Notes: generated by a model not told the origin, from the letters alone. A stretch of 64,000 nucleotides of DNA from Brienomyrus brachyistius (GCF_023856365.1 NC_064537.1:2929001-2993000), one strand, 5' to 3'; positions 44,047 through 57,183 are shown, counted from the first letter of the stretch. A program made the numbers and translations.

Positions 44047-44315
44047 TGTACATGCACCCACTCAGGTCAGGGCTCTATACCTGTGCTCAGAAGGCTGCCG
44101 GTTCAAATCCCAAGCTTGGCAAAGTGACCATATTTCCACTGGGTGCTTCAGCAAGACACTTAACCCTCAGAAAAATGCCCCAGGGGCACTGAATGAATGG
44201 ACCCCCTTCCGCTCCGACCCCCAGCTTTGCTCTCACCTCTACATGCGTCTCGAGAAAGATGAGATATGTGAATTCCAAAGTACTTGTTCTTGCACAAATG
44301 GCAAATAAAGGTTCA
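44045..44315 (+). mobile_element. tRNA-derived SINE (family A)
   Basis: gtgctcagaaggctgccggt leads into the B box GGTTCAAATCCC (about 44100-44111). Next comes cagcaagacacttaaccctc, and the tail is tgcacaaatggcaaataaag. The A-box end is decayed or was lost to the adjacent CA tract. Confidence 0.7.
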
Positions 44316-45430
44316 TTTCACACTCACAATGTTTGGGTTTATCGAGGTGTGAGTCACACAGGAATGAACAGAAACTCAGGGCTAATAGCCAAAGGAGAGG
44401 CATTAGTAAGAGAAGAATAAATGAAAAGACGTTAGGAATGATTTCACGTGTTACTGAGGCGTGACCCACGCGGGGCCCCCCCAGGTTGTGGGGCCAGGAG
44501 CAAAACAAATCCCTTCATCATCTCCTTTCGTCTTAGGCCACCTTCCTCCAGTTCAGGCTGTGCTCTGTTGGCTGGTAAACTAGCATCATCTTCATAAAAA
44601 ATTATAATGCTTTTCAAACCGTAGGAAGCCAAGATTCATATATATTGTTAGCTGGCAAAGACTAAAAAATATTTAGTATTTTTATGGTACATAAATACAG
44701 CCGCCACATGCACACACACACGCCGAAGGATAATCTGCAGGTAGCTAATTCAGAACTTCCATGATGTTAGGTGTTCCTGAATGGAGCGGGACGAGGGCTG
44801 ATATTTCCCAGTGTGACTGTCCTTGTTTGGTCATGTGGTGTCCTACTGCGAGACCAAACCGCGAAGCCGCGTCTGAGCGAGAGCCCTGTGATCACGGGGG
44901 TGGGCAGGGGGGCACTCTGGGCATGTTTACATACATATTCCTGCTGCAGGCTCTCGCAGCCCCACCCACCCATCCTCCCGCGATGCTCCCGCCTGTTATT
45001 TCCTCTCCTTCCCTCCTCCTCTTCCCTATCCCTCTGTTCCTGCCATCATCCATCCCTTTTTTGACTCCTTCATAACTTCTGTCCTCTTCCCTCTTTTTCA
45101 CCCTTTCTCTCTTTGATTGGAGACGAATCTTACGGCTCCGTTAACAGCACATCTTTCTTTTTTTATTAGGGGGTGGGGTGGGGGGGGGCGGTTACTTGGT
45201 GTATCTGTGAAATAATCTCTCAGATAATGATTATACAAGGCGACGCCCCCATCCCTCTGCATGAAATGCGTTATGTAAATAAAGTTCCCTTGTTTTCAAT
45301 ACAATTCATGTAGCACTTTATATATTAGGAAACGTTTAATTGGTGTAATAAAAAACAGGTATAATTTGTGCAAATCAGAGAGATAAACGATTATCAGAAG
45401 AATCTCTCTCGGTTATTGAGCTGGTGAGGA
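44316..45430. other. Gene desert, nothing recognised
   Basis: A pyrimidine-rich stretch lies at 45000-45115 and a G run near 45180. No coding exon or RNA gene is seen. Confidence 0.4.
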
Positions 45431-45432
45431 GG

Positions 45433-45859
45433 GGTAGTCAGGCTCTCAGGTAGTCAGGCTCTCAGGCTCTCAGGTACTCAGGCTCTCAGGTACTCAGACT
45501 CTCAGGTACTCAGGCTCTCAGGTACTCAGGCTCTCAGGTAATCAGGTACTCAGGCTCTCAGGTACTCAGGCTCTCAGGTACTCAGGCTCTCAGGTACTCA
45601 GGCTTTCAGGTAATCAGGTACTCAGGCTCTCAGGTAGTCAGGCTCTCAGGTAGTCAGGCTCTCTGGCTCTCAGGTACTCAGACTCTCAGGTACTCAGGCT
45701 CTCAGGTACTCAGGCTCTCAGGTAATCAGGCACTCAGGCTCTCAGGTACTCAGGCTCTCAGGTACTCAGGCTCTCAGGTACTCAGGCTCTCAGGTACTCA
45801 GGCTCTCAGGTAATCAGGTACTCTGGCTCTCAGGTACTCAGGCTCTCAGGTACTCAGGA
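45433..45859. repeat. Minisatellite, 16 bp x about 27
   Basis: Unit GGCTCTCAGGTACTCA, with 8-bp half-units (taatcagg) inserted near 45540, 45610, 45720 and 45810. Confidence 0.94.
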
Positions 45860-48800
45860 ACCTCTGTCCATACGAAAGAGCGCTTGAAAAGAATCGGACA
45901 GTAACATCACTTATTCATTGACCGGCCCCTCCCCCCCGGTAGCCTTCCCTCTTCCTCAAGGCCCCCCACCCCCAAACCCCTGACATGTGGGCTTCTAACC
46001 CCCCCCATCCCCAGGGCTCCGTCTTCCTCTGGAGCCCACAGCCTGCTTGTTAAACCTCGCCTGAAACTCCACTGACCCCAGACCAGCTGCTGAATGCAGA
46101 GGCACAACAGCATCTACATTAAATATTACAAACACTGCGCTGTGACCCTCTGCTCCCGTGTCTTCCCACACATGCCCCCCCAGAGGCCGGGCACTCTTAC
46201 TGCACCCTGAGCCCGAATTCCCTGTTCCAGCATCTGGTGCCTCCCTTGCAGCAGCAGGATCAGGCAGCATATGGTGCCTGACATTCCAGGGATCTCACAC
46301 GAGCATCGCAAATACAAGCCTATGAGATGGGAACCTTATTCGACCATAAAACACGCCGCTGGAAGCCCAAAGCCAGAGCGTCTCAGTGCCATATTCCCAG
46401 GAAACAGGCCATAGTGAATAAACATCACAAAGTGCTACCCTCCCCCAGCATAAAAAAATATACATACCCTCCACATTCTGCCTGTGATGGGGCCATATTA
46501 CGGCCGGCCCTCTCTGAGGGGCCCCCGCCCTCTCTGAAGGATGTACGCAGCTCTAATTGAAGCCAGGGTCTGTTTTTATTTGAATTTCGACGGTCTAAAG
46601 TTACACAGACTTGGGGCTGTCATTACGCGCTGGCAAGGCTACAACCTCGCCTGCGGTGGGAGGCGGCGGGAGGCGGTAGGGGGCTGTCGGAAGGCGGGAT
46701 CCCCGCGGTCACAGCATGCTTAAACCGGGCTGGGGACTAGGCTCTTCTGCGTCCTGAGAAGGACAGATGCTGGCATCTCCAGCATTTCCTGGAAATCTTT
46801 GGAAAAATGACTTTGTACCACTTCCTCCGTACATGAAGATACCTTCAGCCTTTTTGTTGTTTTCAGTTGTTAAAATGAATCAGTTCTGTTTACGTTTTAT
46901 CAGTGGCAGTCACTGTCGTTCCAACTGCAATCTCGTATACAGTGTTACAGGATCCAGGCAGGGACAGGCGACCCGCCCTGGATAATAGATTATGGTAGAT
47001 GGGGAGCCAGGATGTCAGTTAATGTGCTTATGTGTTCATAAGGTTACTTTGGTGATGCTGTTACTTGTACCAATAAAACAATATAGATCTGTTAGGGCCC
47101 AAATGTAGTGTTGGCAAGGGCGGAGATTTGGGTGTGGACAGCGAGGACCGTTTAGGAGGAGGGAGGTTCAGGGATGGCCCCTACAAATGCTGAAACCAAA
47201 CCTACAGGGCAAGGAGGTAGCAGGGGTGAAGGCCATAAGGGGTAAGGAGAAGGAACTGGGATTTTATTTGGGGATGGAAAAGGAGGAACAAGCACAAGAC
47301 ACTGGTCACCTGACTTTGCCCCACTCCTGTCTCATCGGCCCCCACCCCTCCCATAATTCGAAAATATAAAACTTTCACAGAGAGCACAGCGGAGACACGC
47401 CCTCCTATTTTCGCAGCGCCCCACCCTGACCCCAAAACCAACAAAGTACAAGGAGTTGATTGTTTTTAGCACAACATTCAATAAAAACAGAGCTGCCCCC
47501 CCCATCCAGGAGGAGGGAATGACTCCCAGCCCCAGCTCTCCTGACTCTGTTCCCACTTTCTGCAGATGTCCCTGGGACTGGCCATGGTCACGCCCCTCGT
47601 TGCCTTTTACCCCCCACCCCCCCTTGCCTACCAACCCCACCGACCCCCCCGACCCCCCACCGGATGCACCGTATGGACCTTAGGGAAGGAGAGGTCAGCA
47701 GTGTGACCTGCATGCCACACAAAGCAGCACAAAAGCACTGAATCGGAACGAGCCAGGAATCTGGAAGAATTTAACACCCGCTGGATGCACACACAGAGCA
47801 TCTGTGTTCGGGACAATAAGCGGGACACCCCTCCTCATCCCTCAGGAATGTGCCCCCCCCCCCAACAGTCAGCAGCTTTCAAAGCCAAGCCTCCATTCCA
47901 GCTTTAACCTGTTTCCATTCCAGCTTTATGGGCTGTTCTCTGTATCTATCATCCTTCAGGGATGAAGCGGTTAGCATCTTCATGGTCAACCATGGGCAAG
48001 ATCTATGTCATTGTCATCTTTGTCAAAATGTCATTAAGTCCAGCATCAACCAGCGGCCGTTAGTGACAGTCTGCCAGACACAGCCTGCTACAAACTGGGC
48101 GAACGGCAGTACCAGCGCATTTCGTACATGTTTACATAAGCTTGCTATTATTTAAATGTTCATGCAAACATGAAGCACAGTGATGCTAATTTAATTTATG
48201 AATTAGCATGTCTGGTTGGAGACACGAGGGACACCAAAGTAATAATAGTGCCCGTGAAGACGTAGAAGGCCTTTTCTACCGGCACACCAGCATACATGAC
48301 CCCTGGTGTCTGTGAGTTCACGCCCCACGCATGTTCTGCGAAGAATTTGGATGCTGCCAACCAGCAGGTTTGAACAATGGTCCAGCTGGGGTCCTTGAGG
48401 ACCCCAACATCTGTGTGTCTCATGTCTCAGGGACAGGAGACTGTCCAAGGCTGTCGATCACCGGCGTGTTTTACAGCACTTGGGTGGGGCCCTTCACAAA
48501 TACTCCCTTCACTAAATAGTAAATAAATGTGTTATTTAAGAGATGCTGAAGCAGCTAGCTAGTTTGCGCCTACTGACTGCACTCCTGGCTATTTATTTTG
48601 CCTTTGAAACATCTGGGGGTGCGGGGGCAGGGGGCTGAAGTGACCTTTAGGGGGGGGGGCCCCAAAGACAAGAAACCGGCCCCTGCTGATGATCTATGAC
48701 ACAGAGGCTGTCCTATGTCATGAAACGTCTCTCTCCTCACCGTCACCGCCGTAAAAACGAAGAGATCCATCTTCTCTTTTTGTCCGCGATCGGAAATTCA

Positions 48801-48907
48801 AGAGAAGCAGAAGCGTTTCAGAGCCGCGCAGACTGGCTAGTGATGTTTACCTTCAACCCAGGTCCCGGACAACTAGACAAAGATGCAGAACATGTATTAC
48901 CGACAGC
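45860..48907. other. Gene desert, no coding exon recognised
   Basis: Unique-looking sequence with C runs near 46005 and 47850. A GC-rich patch at 46490-46720 could be a conserved non-coding element, but nothing in it is diagnostic. Confidence 0.4.
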
Positions 48908-48919
48908 ATGACATAATGA

Positions 48920-49294
48920 AGGGGCCGCATGGTTGGGTGCAGTGGTTAGCACTGTTGCCTCACACCTCTGGGACCCGGGTTCGAGTCTCCACCTGGGTCA
49001 CATGTATGTGGAGTTTGCATGTTCTCCCCATGTCGTCGTGGGGTTTCCTCCGGGTACTCCGGTTTCCCCCCACAGTCCAAAAACATGCTGAGGCTAATTG
49101 GAGTTGCTAAATTGCCCATAGGAGTGCAGGTGAGTGTGAATGGTGTGTGAGTGTGCCCTGCGATGGGCTGGCCCCCCATCCTGGGTTGTTCCCTGCCTCG
49201 TGCCCATTGCTTCCGGAATAGGCTCCGGACCCCCCCCCCCCCCCCCCCTGCAACACAGTAGGATAAGTGGTTTGGACAATGGATGGATGGATGG
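48920..49294 (+). mobile_element. tRNA-derived SINE (family B), full length with 12-bp target duplication
   Basis: Same A-box, B-box, body and (ATGG)n tail as the copy at 32312-32666. Flanks are ATGACATAATGA (48908-48919) and ATGACAAAATGA (49295-49306), one mismatch in 12. It contains an internal C run at 49231-49249. Confidence 0.92.
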
Positions 49295-49509
49295 ATGACA
49301 AAATGACACAGCTGACGTGAGCGGGATGACCAGCGGAGCTGAGCTTCAGGAACTGCAAGGGCCCATGGCCAGTAAAGCCTGTGGTAACTTTAAATCTGCA
49401 CAGAGAAATATGTGTCAGGAAAAGCAACCAAAACCACAGACTGCCTCCGCAAAACTGCCAGTCTTCTGAACTGAAAGAGAAAATGATTTTCTCAATTGAA
49501 AGAAGAGAA

Positions 49510-50870
49510 CCGTTTTTCTCGATTGCTTTGGAACATGTCATGCGACATACGTAACATTCTCAGGACTATACAGCAAGAGAATTTCCCAAAACAGTTCATG
49601 CATATAGCAGCGTGGTTTAGCTGTAAAGTGCTGTACCTCATTCACCCAAAATAATGATCGTTTGTCTCACTTGCTGTGGGTTAGCACTGCTGTACTTGTT
49701 TCCCACAGAACATGATTTTGTTGTTCTTTTATTACCATTTTGGTCTTTTGTCTTGTGCAGTGATATGTGACGTTTTCATTTCTCGCTCTACTGTGTCCTG
49801 AGATCTGGAGAAGCTACGTGTGCAGGAAGAGGCCTTTCGCTTGCTCGTGAAACTTACGTAATGCAGTGTTAACACTGGCGTCTTTGACATAAATCAGTAT
49901 TAGTTTGCTCATATAAAGCTAGTGATCAGGCAGTGACAATGGGAAAGTGGGAAGTGACTGTCCCTCAGCACTGTACAGCTCAGGAGCAGCAGGCTTACAC
50001 TGACATACTGACAACATATCTCAATATTTTGACTCTCATGGTTAACAGAACTGAATATGAACACTTAACAGCTGAATATTCGCATATACAGCTCCGGAAA
50101 AAATTGGCATTTTTAGTCAGGCTATAGGTAAGCTACTGCGTAAAATATACATTTTTTGCAAACTTCAACCTGACTCTTCTTTATTTCTTATTAATGAAGA
50201 ACATCTTCCTGGCTTTTTGGGACTTCAGTTCTGCTTCTAGGAGCCTGATATGAGCTGTCTTAGCAGTGCCCTTCACACCCGCACTTAATGTTTCCCATTC
50301 CTGCTGAAGGTCACTTGATGTCATCCTTCGATTCATAAGACACTGTCGGATATGTTGACAGTCATCTCTGGCATTAGAAAGGCAGTTTTGCCGTCTACCT
50401 GGTTAGTATTTGGTCTTTCCTAGTGTCTCCTGCTATAACTTGTTCTTGTGTCCTGCTGTTTTAGATATTTTGAAGCCTGGAAGCAACCTGCTGCTCAGTG
50501 TAGCCTCCTGTGAGCAGAACCAGGAAGAAACCAGGACTTAACAATGCAGATTCTTAAAAAATATGGAGTGGTCTCTTATTATTTTCAAGAGCTGTACGTA
50601 CAAACCATTTAGAAATTTGTGTGAAGCCATGATACGTGACACATTAGGATGTGGGGATCACACTTGTTGTTTTGCAAATGTTAATGCTCCAAAGCAATCG
50701 AGAAAAACTCTAATTGTTTTGGGGGAGTTACGGTGCTTTGCAGCTGAACCGTAGTGTTGGGTTTTTAGCATAAACCGATACGAGAAATGCTCTTACGGTT
50801 GTGAGAATGTTAAGTATGTCTCATGAACTGTGCCAAAGTTATTGAGAAAAACTGTAAAAAGAAAAATCCG
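49510..50870. mobile_element. DNA transposon with long inverted repeats, interrupted by a nested Tc1-like element
   Basis: The left arm (about 49513-49670) and the right arm (about 50690-50865) are inverted copies. Left TTTTTCTCGATTGCTTTGG corresponds to right CCAAAGTTATTGAGAAAAA and again to CCAAAGCAATCGAGAAAAA. Left catgcgacatacgtaacatt corresponds to right aatgttaagtatgtctcatg, and left ggtttagctgtaaag to right ctttgcagctgaacc. The interior (49930-50120) has a short plus-strand open frame without recognised domain. Exact termini and target duplication are not resolved. Confidence 0.75.
50089..50594 (-). mobile_element. Nested, decayed Tc1-like transposon, 506 bp, with TA duplication
   Basis: The left end CAGCTCCGGAAAAAATT and the right end (minus) CAGCTCTTGAAAATAATAAG are inverted, each bordered by TA (50087-50088 and 50595-50596). 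This is the Tc1/mariner signature. Minus-strand conceptual pieces in broken frames match the N-terminal DNA-binding part of a Tc1 transposase: EQQVASRL (helix-turn-helix), GRRQNCLS and LMNRRMTSSDLQQEWETL, then IRLLEAELKS. Stop codons and frameshifts make it inactive, and the catalytic DDE half is deleted. Confidence 0.85.
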
Positions 50871-52552
50871 CAAGCTCCCTCTTAACACACTTGCTTTGTG
50901 TTGCCGCACAAACAGACCTTCAGATGTACACAAATGTGCCGTGCAGGTCTGTGTGTGGCCCCCCTCTTAATTTCATCCCCTGAAAATAAATGAGCCCTCG
51001 GCTGTGGTCTAGTAATAGTGGCAACATACCGGTTCCTGCAGTGTTTTCCCAGACAGCTGGGGCTCTGTCTGCTATGGTCCCCAGTTCTCCATAGGCCCTG
51101 CTATTGGGATAGTGGGAGGACCCACGCGATGAATTGCTGGTGGCTCATTCTCTTGGGCAGAGCAGTAAAATTTAAAAGGGATTGTTTACTCAAGAGGGCC
51201 TGTGTTTCCAAGTCAGACACTAAATCCTCTTTATTCAAATGAACATATTTTGTCTGATACTCTAAGTGCTGAGGTCATCTCCAGTTTTATCTACCCTGCT
51301 GTTTCTATAACTGCTATATCTAAAAACACTTCTTCACAAATGACTTCTTCTCCAAAACACAGTTCTGTCCAGGGGGGAGGCGTACAGCTGTTAATGGTTA
51401 GTTTTTAAAGTATAATTATTGAAACAGTTATTGGAGGAATTCAGCCGTTGTGCAAAGGGCCAGCTTGTTTCGTGCTTTAATAATTGGACACCTTTTTTAG
51501 TTCTCAGACAGTGGTTGCAGTTATATGTTGGGGATCTGGGGGGGTTGAGACATGGAGGGGGGGAATTTGACAACCACGGTGACAGGAGACTCAGCCAGGT
51601 CATATCCCCCTGTCGATCTACGCAGAGCACATGTCCCCTGTCGCCCACTCATCCCATAATCCCATCTCCAGGAGAAAAAAAAAAACATTCCGTCTAGCGT
51701 GGAAGCAGAGGCCACGCCTCTCTGGGGCAAACGGAAACATTAGTGGCTGTTTTCATTCCCCGAACACACTGAGCGTGTGCGGAAACAGCCGCCTGCCTGC
51801 CTCCCAGCAGACGCGGCCTGCCCTGTTCCTGTGGGCGTGGCTCTGCCAAAGGCCCCGCCCCCACACTCTCCTCTGGAAAACCGACGTCGTTCTTTCCCGT
51901 CGCTTGCCTGCATCGCCAGCTTTTCCATTTCCGCCAGCCTCCGCTACGTGAGCCCTGTGAGCCAGAAGTCAAATGTCAAAGGTTAGACAGTGAGCCTGAA
52001 AACATGCTGCGGTGATTGCTGACAGGGGGAGGGGGGAGGGCAAGGAGGCAGAATCAATGCACACCCTGCCTCCTCCTGCTTTACCCTAATCCTAACCCTC
52101 CTTCACCAAAACATGAGGCTTCATCATGCTGTGTACCAGCTGCTATATACCAGCCGATGCCATTAGTTACATGCTAGAAAAAGACACAGTAGCACAAGCT
52201 GCTTCATTAAAAATAATTGAATGATATTTTTGGATGTCACTTTCCTCAAAGCGGTGCTCTTCGGGGCTGGTCTGTTGCAGAGCCAAACTGCACGGCTGCC
52301 CTGGCCCATGACAGCCCCCCACCAGCCTGAACACTCCTGACTCGGCCCCCAGGATCACTAGACCCCATGGCGTTCCGCCTAATATGGGTAGCTAACAGCT
52401 GGCCTCCCCGTCTTAAGCCTGGTGGAGCATTCCTTCACACGACCATCCGTGCTCTGCTTTGCCGCTATTCACATCTGTGGGTGATGCAGAGGTGTCACCC
52501 TCCTCCTCCTCTGTGCCGTACAGAGTGTTTTTTATGAGCTCGTTAGGGTGAC
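50871..52552. other. Gene desert, nothing recognised
   Basis: Short open frames here show no domain. A GC-rich patch at 51700-51950 is unassigned. Confidence 0.4.
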
Positions 52553-53133
52553 ACACTCGGAGCACTCCCACTGTCACACCCGGAGCACTCCCACTGTCAC
52601 ACCCGGAGCACTCCCACAGTCACACCCGGGGCACTCCCACTGTCACACCCGGGGCACTCCCACTGTCACACCCGGGGCACTCCCACAGTCAGACCCGGGG
52701 CACTCCCACTGTCACACCCAGAGCACTCCCACAGTCACACCTGGGGCACTCCCACTGTCACATCCTGGGCACTCCCACTGTCACATCTGGGGCACTCCCA
52801 CAGTCACACCCGGGGCACTCCCACTGTCACATCTGGGGCACTCCCACTGTCACACCCGGAGCACTCCCACTGTCACATCTGGGGCACTCCCACTGTCACA
52901 CCCGGGGCACTCCCACTATCACACCCGGGGCACTCCCACTGTCACATCTGGGGCACTCCCACTGTCACACCCGGGGCACTCCCACTGTCAAACCCGGAGC
53001 ACTCCCACTGTCACACCCAGAGCACTCCCACTGTCACACCCGGGGCACTCCCACTGTCACATCCTGGGCACTCCCACTGTCACATCTGGGGCACTCCCAC
53101 TGTCAAACCCGGGACACTCCCACTGTCATCAAT
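52553..53133. repeat. Minisatellite, 23 bp x about 25
   Basis: Unit CACTCCCACTGTCACACCCG, then GGG/GAG, with variants cacatctgggg, cacatcctggg and acagtcacac. The variants recur in blocks. All plus-strand frames lack stops over much of the array. Confidence 0.94.
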
Positions 53134-54890
53134 GACTTTGAATTTCAGGAAAAATAAATGTGAAGTGTTAGTTGCTCCTGCCTCAGGCTTGAGATTCCCC
53201 GAATGGGATTGTGGTCAGAAAACTGGGACCCTGTATGTTCTATACTCAGCCATGGACTGTTATCCACGCCGCTCTCTCAGCTCCTCCGGAGACTCCACAG
53301 TGGGGAGGAGCCATGGAGGGTCCCCTAGAGAAGGCTCCTGTTAACCCCGCGTCTCCGGAAGCATGGAGCCGCGCGCCCACTGTCCCCTCAACCCTTCAAA
53401 GTGTCGGGGAGTGAGGGCCGGTGCTCAGGGACAGCTTTGTTGTGTCTGGGGGGGCCAATAGTTACTTTGCCTCCAGCCAATTGTCAAAAAAACTAAATAA
53501 ATAGCTAGAGAGCAGAATCAGAAGCTTATAGCTAATTAGCTGGTTAGCAGATCATGCTGCTTCAGCAACTACCAAATAAGGAATGCATTCGTGTCACATG
53601 TAATGTAATGACTATTTGTGGCCAACAGGGGGCCACATGCAAACGTGTGGTTCAAGTAGTGGTGAACACAGTGTCGAGCCTCCCCTTTGCTCAGCGCCAT
53701 TTCGCATTTGGGGTGTTTCTCCTTTCTAAACCTCCTCATGCGTCATGGTGTCGCCCCCTTCAGGTCGACAGTGCTATCCTTGCATGCGGATGTACTGTAT
53801 ATAAAGTGAAATAACCTACCCATGACTCCCGTATCCTGGCTTCCAGAACCTTCCGTCTGCCGTGACTCTTCACTTGTACACAGGCTTGTCAGACCTGCAT
53901 GTTCCCCTTGGAGAGCAGCCATTAACACAAACTTCTGAGTCTCCTGCCTCACATAGTTGTCTTCACTGTGGAACTCTCTCACTTTAATGGGTTCTTATAC
54001 GTAAAGGAAGGCAGCTCTCCCCAGTATTGTGCAGCATTACCCTGCGATAAATCGATTACCTTCCGTCTCTCTCACTCACTAGGTCTCCGTTGTTCCTCAG
54101 CCAGACCATCTGCAATATCACATTACAGATGTTCAGACAAAATTCATAAAACATTATCAACAAGACCAAAGGTAACAGCCCCCCCTCCCCCCCAGCCCAC
54201 TTTTGAGCTAATCAGGAGCTGTTTTAAAGGTTCAGGTTCTGCTTTTTTAATCAGCACATTTATTGCACATTGTGGAACTTTAAATAGGCATCTTGAAGAA
54301 CTTAACAACATTTGCTAATGCGTATGGATTCGTCACTCTGTCCCCAGCAGTTACGGGATGCCAGAGATGAGATCATTAAACACGCCCAGAGGGTTATATC
54401 AAGGAATTACCTAAAACTCATCAAATACAAACTGCAGATTCTCTGACTATTTTTTAAATGTTATTATTGTGGTTCCCTGCAATCACAAGGGAATGTGTGC
54501 ATTCTCCTCGTAAATGAGTGACTTTCACCCAAATTCACGTGCACGGCTCAAAAATGTGCATAATTTTTGGGCTGTGATGTCACTGATGTCATTCAGGATA
54601 GGGTTACCACTATTGCTCAAGGGGCTGGTGACTCACTCTCCATAATCGCATCTCAGGTGCACTTCTTACAGCTGGAATTTTAACTTAACATGGATATTTT
54701 CTGAAGAATTCCACGTGTCAGGTTGAAGTGCAGAGATATTTCCTAAAGCTGGGTGTCTCACAACCACCCCGTGTAACTTCACTGTTGCTCATCATTCGTT
54801 TGTTATTTAAGCCTGTTGTTGGTGATCATATGACAAGCCCTGATGCTATTAATTTAGGTTGCATTCTCCCACGTATGCTTGTGATAAGCA
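53134..54890. other. Gene desert, nothing recognised
   Basis: No recognisable exon, RNA gene or element. Confidence 0.4.
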
Positions 54891-54892
54891 TA

Positions 54893-55190
54893 TGTGTGAG
54901 GAAGGTGAGATCTCACTCTCCATGTGCGAAGGAGGTGAGATCTCACTCTCTATGTGCGAGGGAGGTGAGATCTCACTCTCTATGTGCAAGGAAGGTGAGA
55001 TCTCATTCTCTATGTGCGAGGGAAGTGAGATCTCACTCTCTATGTGTGAGGAAGGGGAGATCTCACTCTCTATGTGCGAAGAAGGGGAGATCTCACTCTC
55101 TATGTGGGAGGGAGGTGAGATCTCACTCTCTATGTGCGAGGGAGGTGAGATCTCACTCTCTATGTGCAAGGAAGGTGAGATCTCACTCTT
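54893..55190. repeat. Minisatellite, 30 bp x 10, with a palindrome in each unit
   Basis: Unit GAGGGAGGTGAGATCTCACT, then CTCTATGTGC. Each unit contains the inverted repeat GTGAGATCTCAC around an AGATCT core. Because 30 is divisible by three, both strands read open with a 10-residue period. Confidence 0.94.
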
Positions 55191-55744
55191 TCTCCTTTGC
55201 TTCCTGCCAACTGAAGGGACCCATCACCCAGGATGGGAAGGGGGGGCGCCATCCCTCAGTTGTCTCGGCTGGGAAAAACACCCAGCAGTAGCTTCCCTTA
55301 CACTACCCACGACACGTCTCACTCCATCTCACTCCCAGCTCTCCCTGGTGAAACATTATCTCTGCAGTGGGGGGGGGGGATTATAGATCCGCGGCGTGGT
55401 CTGGGACACATCAGTGCTCAGTTTACACTGTTAAAAAAGAGAGTTTCCCGATGTTTTCCATCTCTGCTGCCAGCACCACTGAGGCATGAAGCTGTGTGAG
55501 ACCGAGAGACCGTTTGCCGACTTCTGAGGCATGACACAGTGATTTGACCGAGATGTGCACGGCTCTGACCATGGACAAACTCTGCATCACCATGCCAGGC
55601 ACGGTAAAAAGCTAGCACTGACCCCGGTAAAGTTTGGGGCCACTCCTGCTAGGCTGCAGTGCAGCACAGATCTGTTTTATGGTTTTAGGGCAGGTTTTGG
55701 GCAATAACTCATCACCCTGAAGCAGCTTCTGCCCTTACTCTCAC

Positions 55745-56025
55745 CCACAGCATACCCACCCAGATGCCTACTTCCTGGGGGAGGGGCCACCCAGCACCCC
55801 ACCTTCCTGAGGGAGGGGCTGCCCAGATGCCTTCTTCCTGGGGGGAAGAGCAACCTGGAGACCACCTTCCTGGGAAGAAGGGCCACCCAGATGCCTCCTA
55901 CCTGGAGGAGGAGCCACTCATATGCCACCTTTCTTGGGGGTGGGGGCACTCAGGCATCACCTTCCCGGGGGACGGGTCATTCAGATGCCTCCTTCCTGAG
56001 GGAGGGGCCACCCAGAAGGCCACCT
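55745..56025. repeat. Degenerate minisatellite, about 31-32 bp
   Basis: Repeats of ACCCAGATGCCTCCTTCCTG followed by ggggaggggcc, with insertions and substitutions. Confidence 0.7.
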
Positions 56026-56747
56026 ATAAGAGTGCCTTATAGATATCTAATGTGAACTATTACCTATAAGTGAATCACTCTTGAGACTAAGGTGGAGACT
56101 AAGTTGGAGACTAAAGTGATCTCTTCTGGTGTAGAGCAGCCGAACCCCATTCTTTGTAGGCCGCTCCTGACACTGAACTCCAAACCTAGGCTGTTTCCTC
56201 GCCCCTTGGGACTGTCTGGTTTGAACAGTCCCATCTTTCTCGTTTGAACTCCTACTTCCAGGATACCTCCTGCCTTTTAGTCTCACACCCAACCTCCAGC
56301 ACCAAGGTGAAGCACTCTACAGTCCCCATGACAACAGCCCTGTGCAGCCCCAATGCAGCCACTTTTGGGGATGCAGTAGGCTGGCAGGCTGGGGCGGATG
56401 CTTCTCCATCCTTGCATTATAATATGTCCCGTCACTAGAGGACAGGCATGAGTGTTTATTCAGCCCTGGAAGGAATCTCAGTAAAGCGTCATGAGCTTCT
56501 GCTGCAGTGCCGGCACAGAGGCGTCTGCTCGCCCAGGAGAACGTGGGTATGCAAGAATTTGGTTCCACCAAATGGAAAACCTGATCAGCAGCCTTTTCAC
56601 ACCCAGCTGACAGAACAATGGGTGGAGGGAAAAGCTGAAAATTAGTCAAGGGACTGGGTCTACATTTTCCCAGCTGAGGTGGGGAGGGGGGTTTGGGTCA
56701 TGAGTCAGGGTCTGGAACCCTCTCCGGGAAACTGGCGGGGTGTGACC
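56026..56747. other. Gene desert, nothing recognised
   Basis: Unique-looking sequence. A small gagactaaggtgga duplication is present near 56085-56115. Confidence 0.4.
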
Positions 56748-56750
56748 TCA

Positions 56751-57183
56751 TGCTGTGTTCCATTTATCTCGGAGGTCGGAACTCAGAGCTGGGAATAACA
56801 GCACACATGAGTTAACAGCGTTCCAGTACAGCAAGTCGGAAAGCCATTTAGCAACACCAGGGACCTGTTTCAGACAGCAGGATATCTTGTTTAGCCGGAT
56901 AACTTGGCAGATTTAAGGTATCCCAGTTTTAATGGCCTTAATCTTTGTTCACTTACATTCAGCCCAGACTACCTTAAATCCTAACCTATTTAACGAGTCA
57001 CAAATAAGGCATTAAGTACTAATAAACAGTATAAAACTACTGCTTTAACTTCTGCTGATGAAGGGTGCAGCCATCTTGGATTCTGAGGTTGGGGCTGTGT
57101 AGGTTCCTCTGACTTCAAAGGGCGTTCCAGCAAAATTTTCCGATTAGAAATGTCCGAGTTACGAGTTCAAATGGAACGCAGCA
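56751..57183. mobile_element. MITE with TGCTG(T/C)GTTCCATTT inverted ends
   Basis: The left end TGCTGTGTTCCATTT, then tctcggaggtcgga, mirrors the right end, which on the minus strand is TGCTGCGTTCCATTT, then gaactcgtaactcgga. The flanks are TCA at 56748-56750 and TCA at 57184-57186, consistent with a 3-bp duplication. It is 433 bp and non-coding. A PIF/Harbinger relation would fit a 3-bp target but is not proven. Confidence 0.75.

Noticed and set aside
52548..53135. 195-codon His/Thr/Pro-rich open frame
   Set aside because: Translation of a 23-bp minisatellite without stop codons.
54728..55386. Overlapping open frames with 10-residue repeats on both strands
   Set aside because: Explained by the 30-bp array, whose period is a multiple of three.
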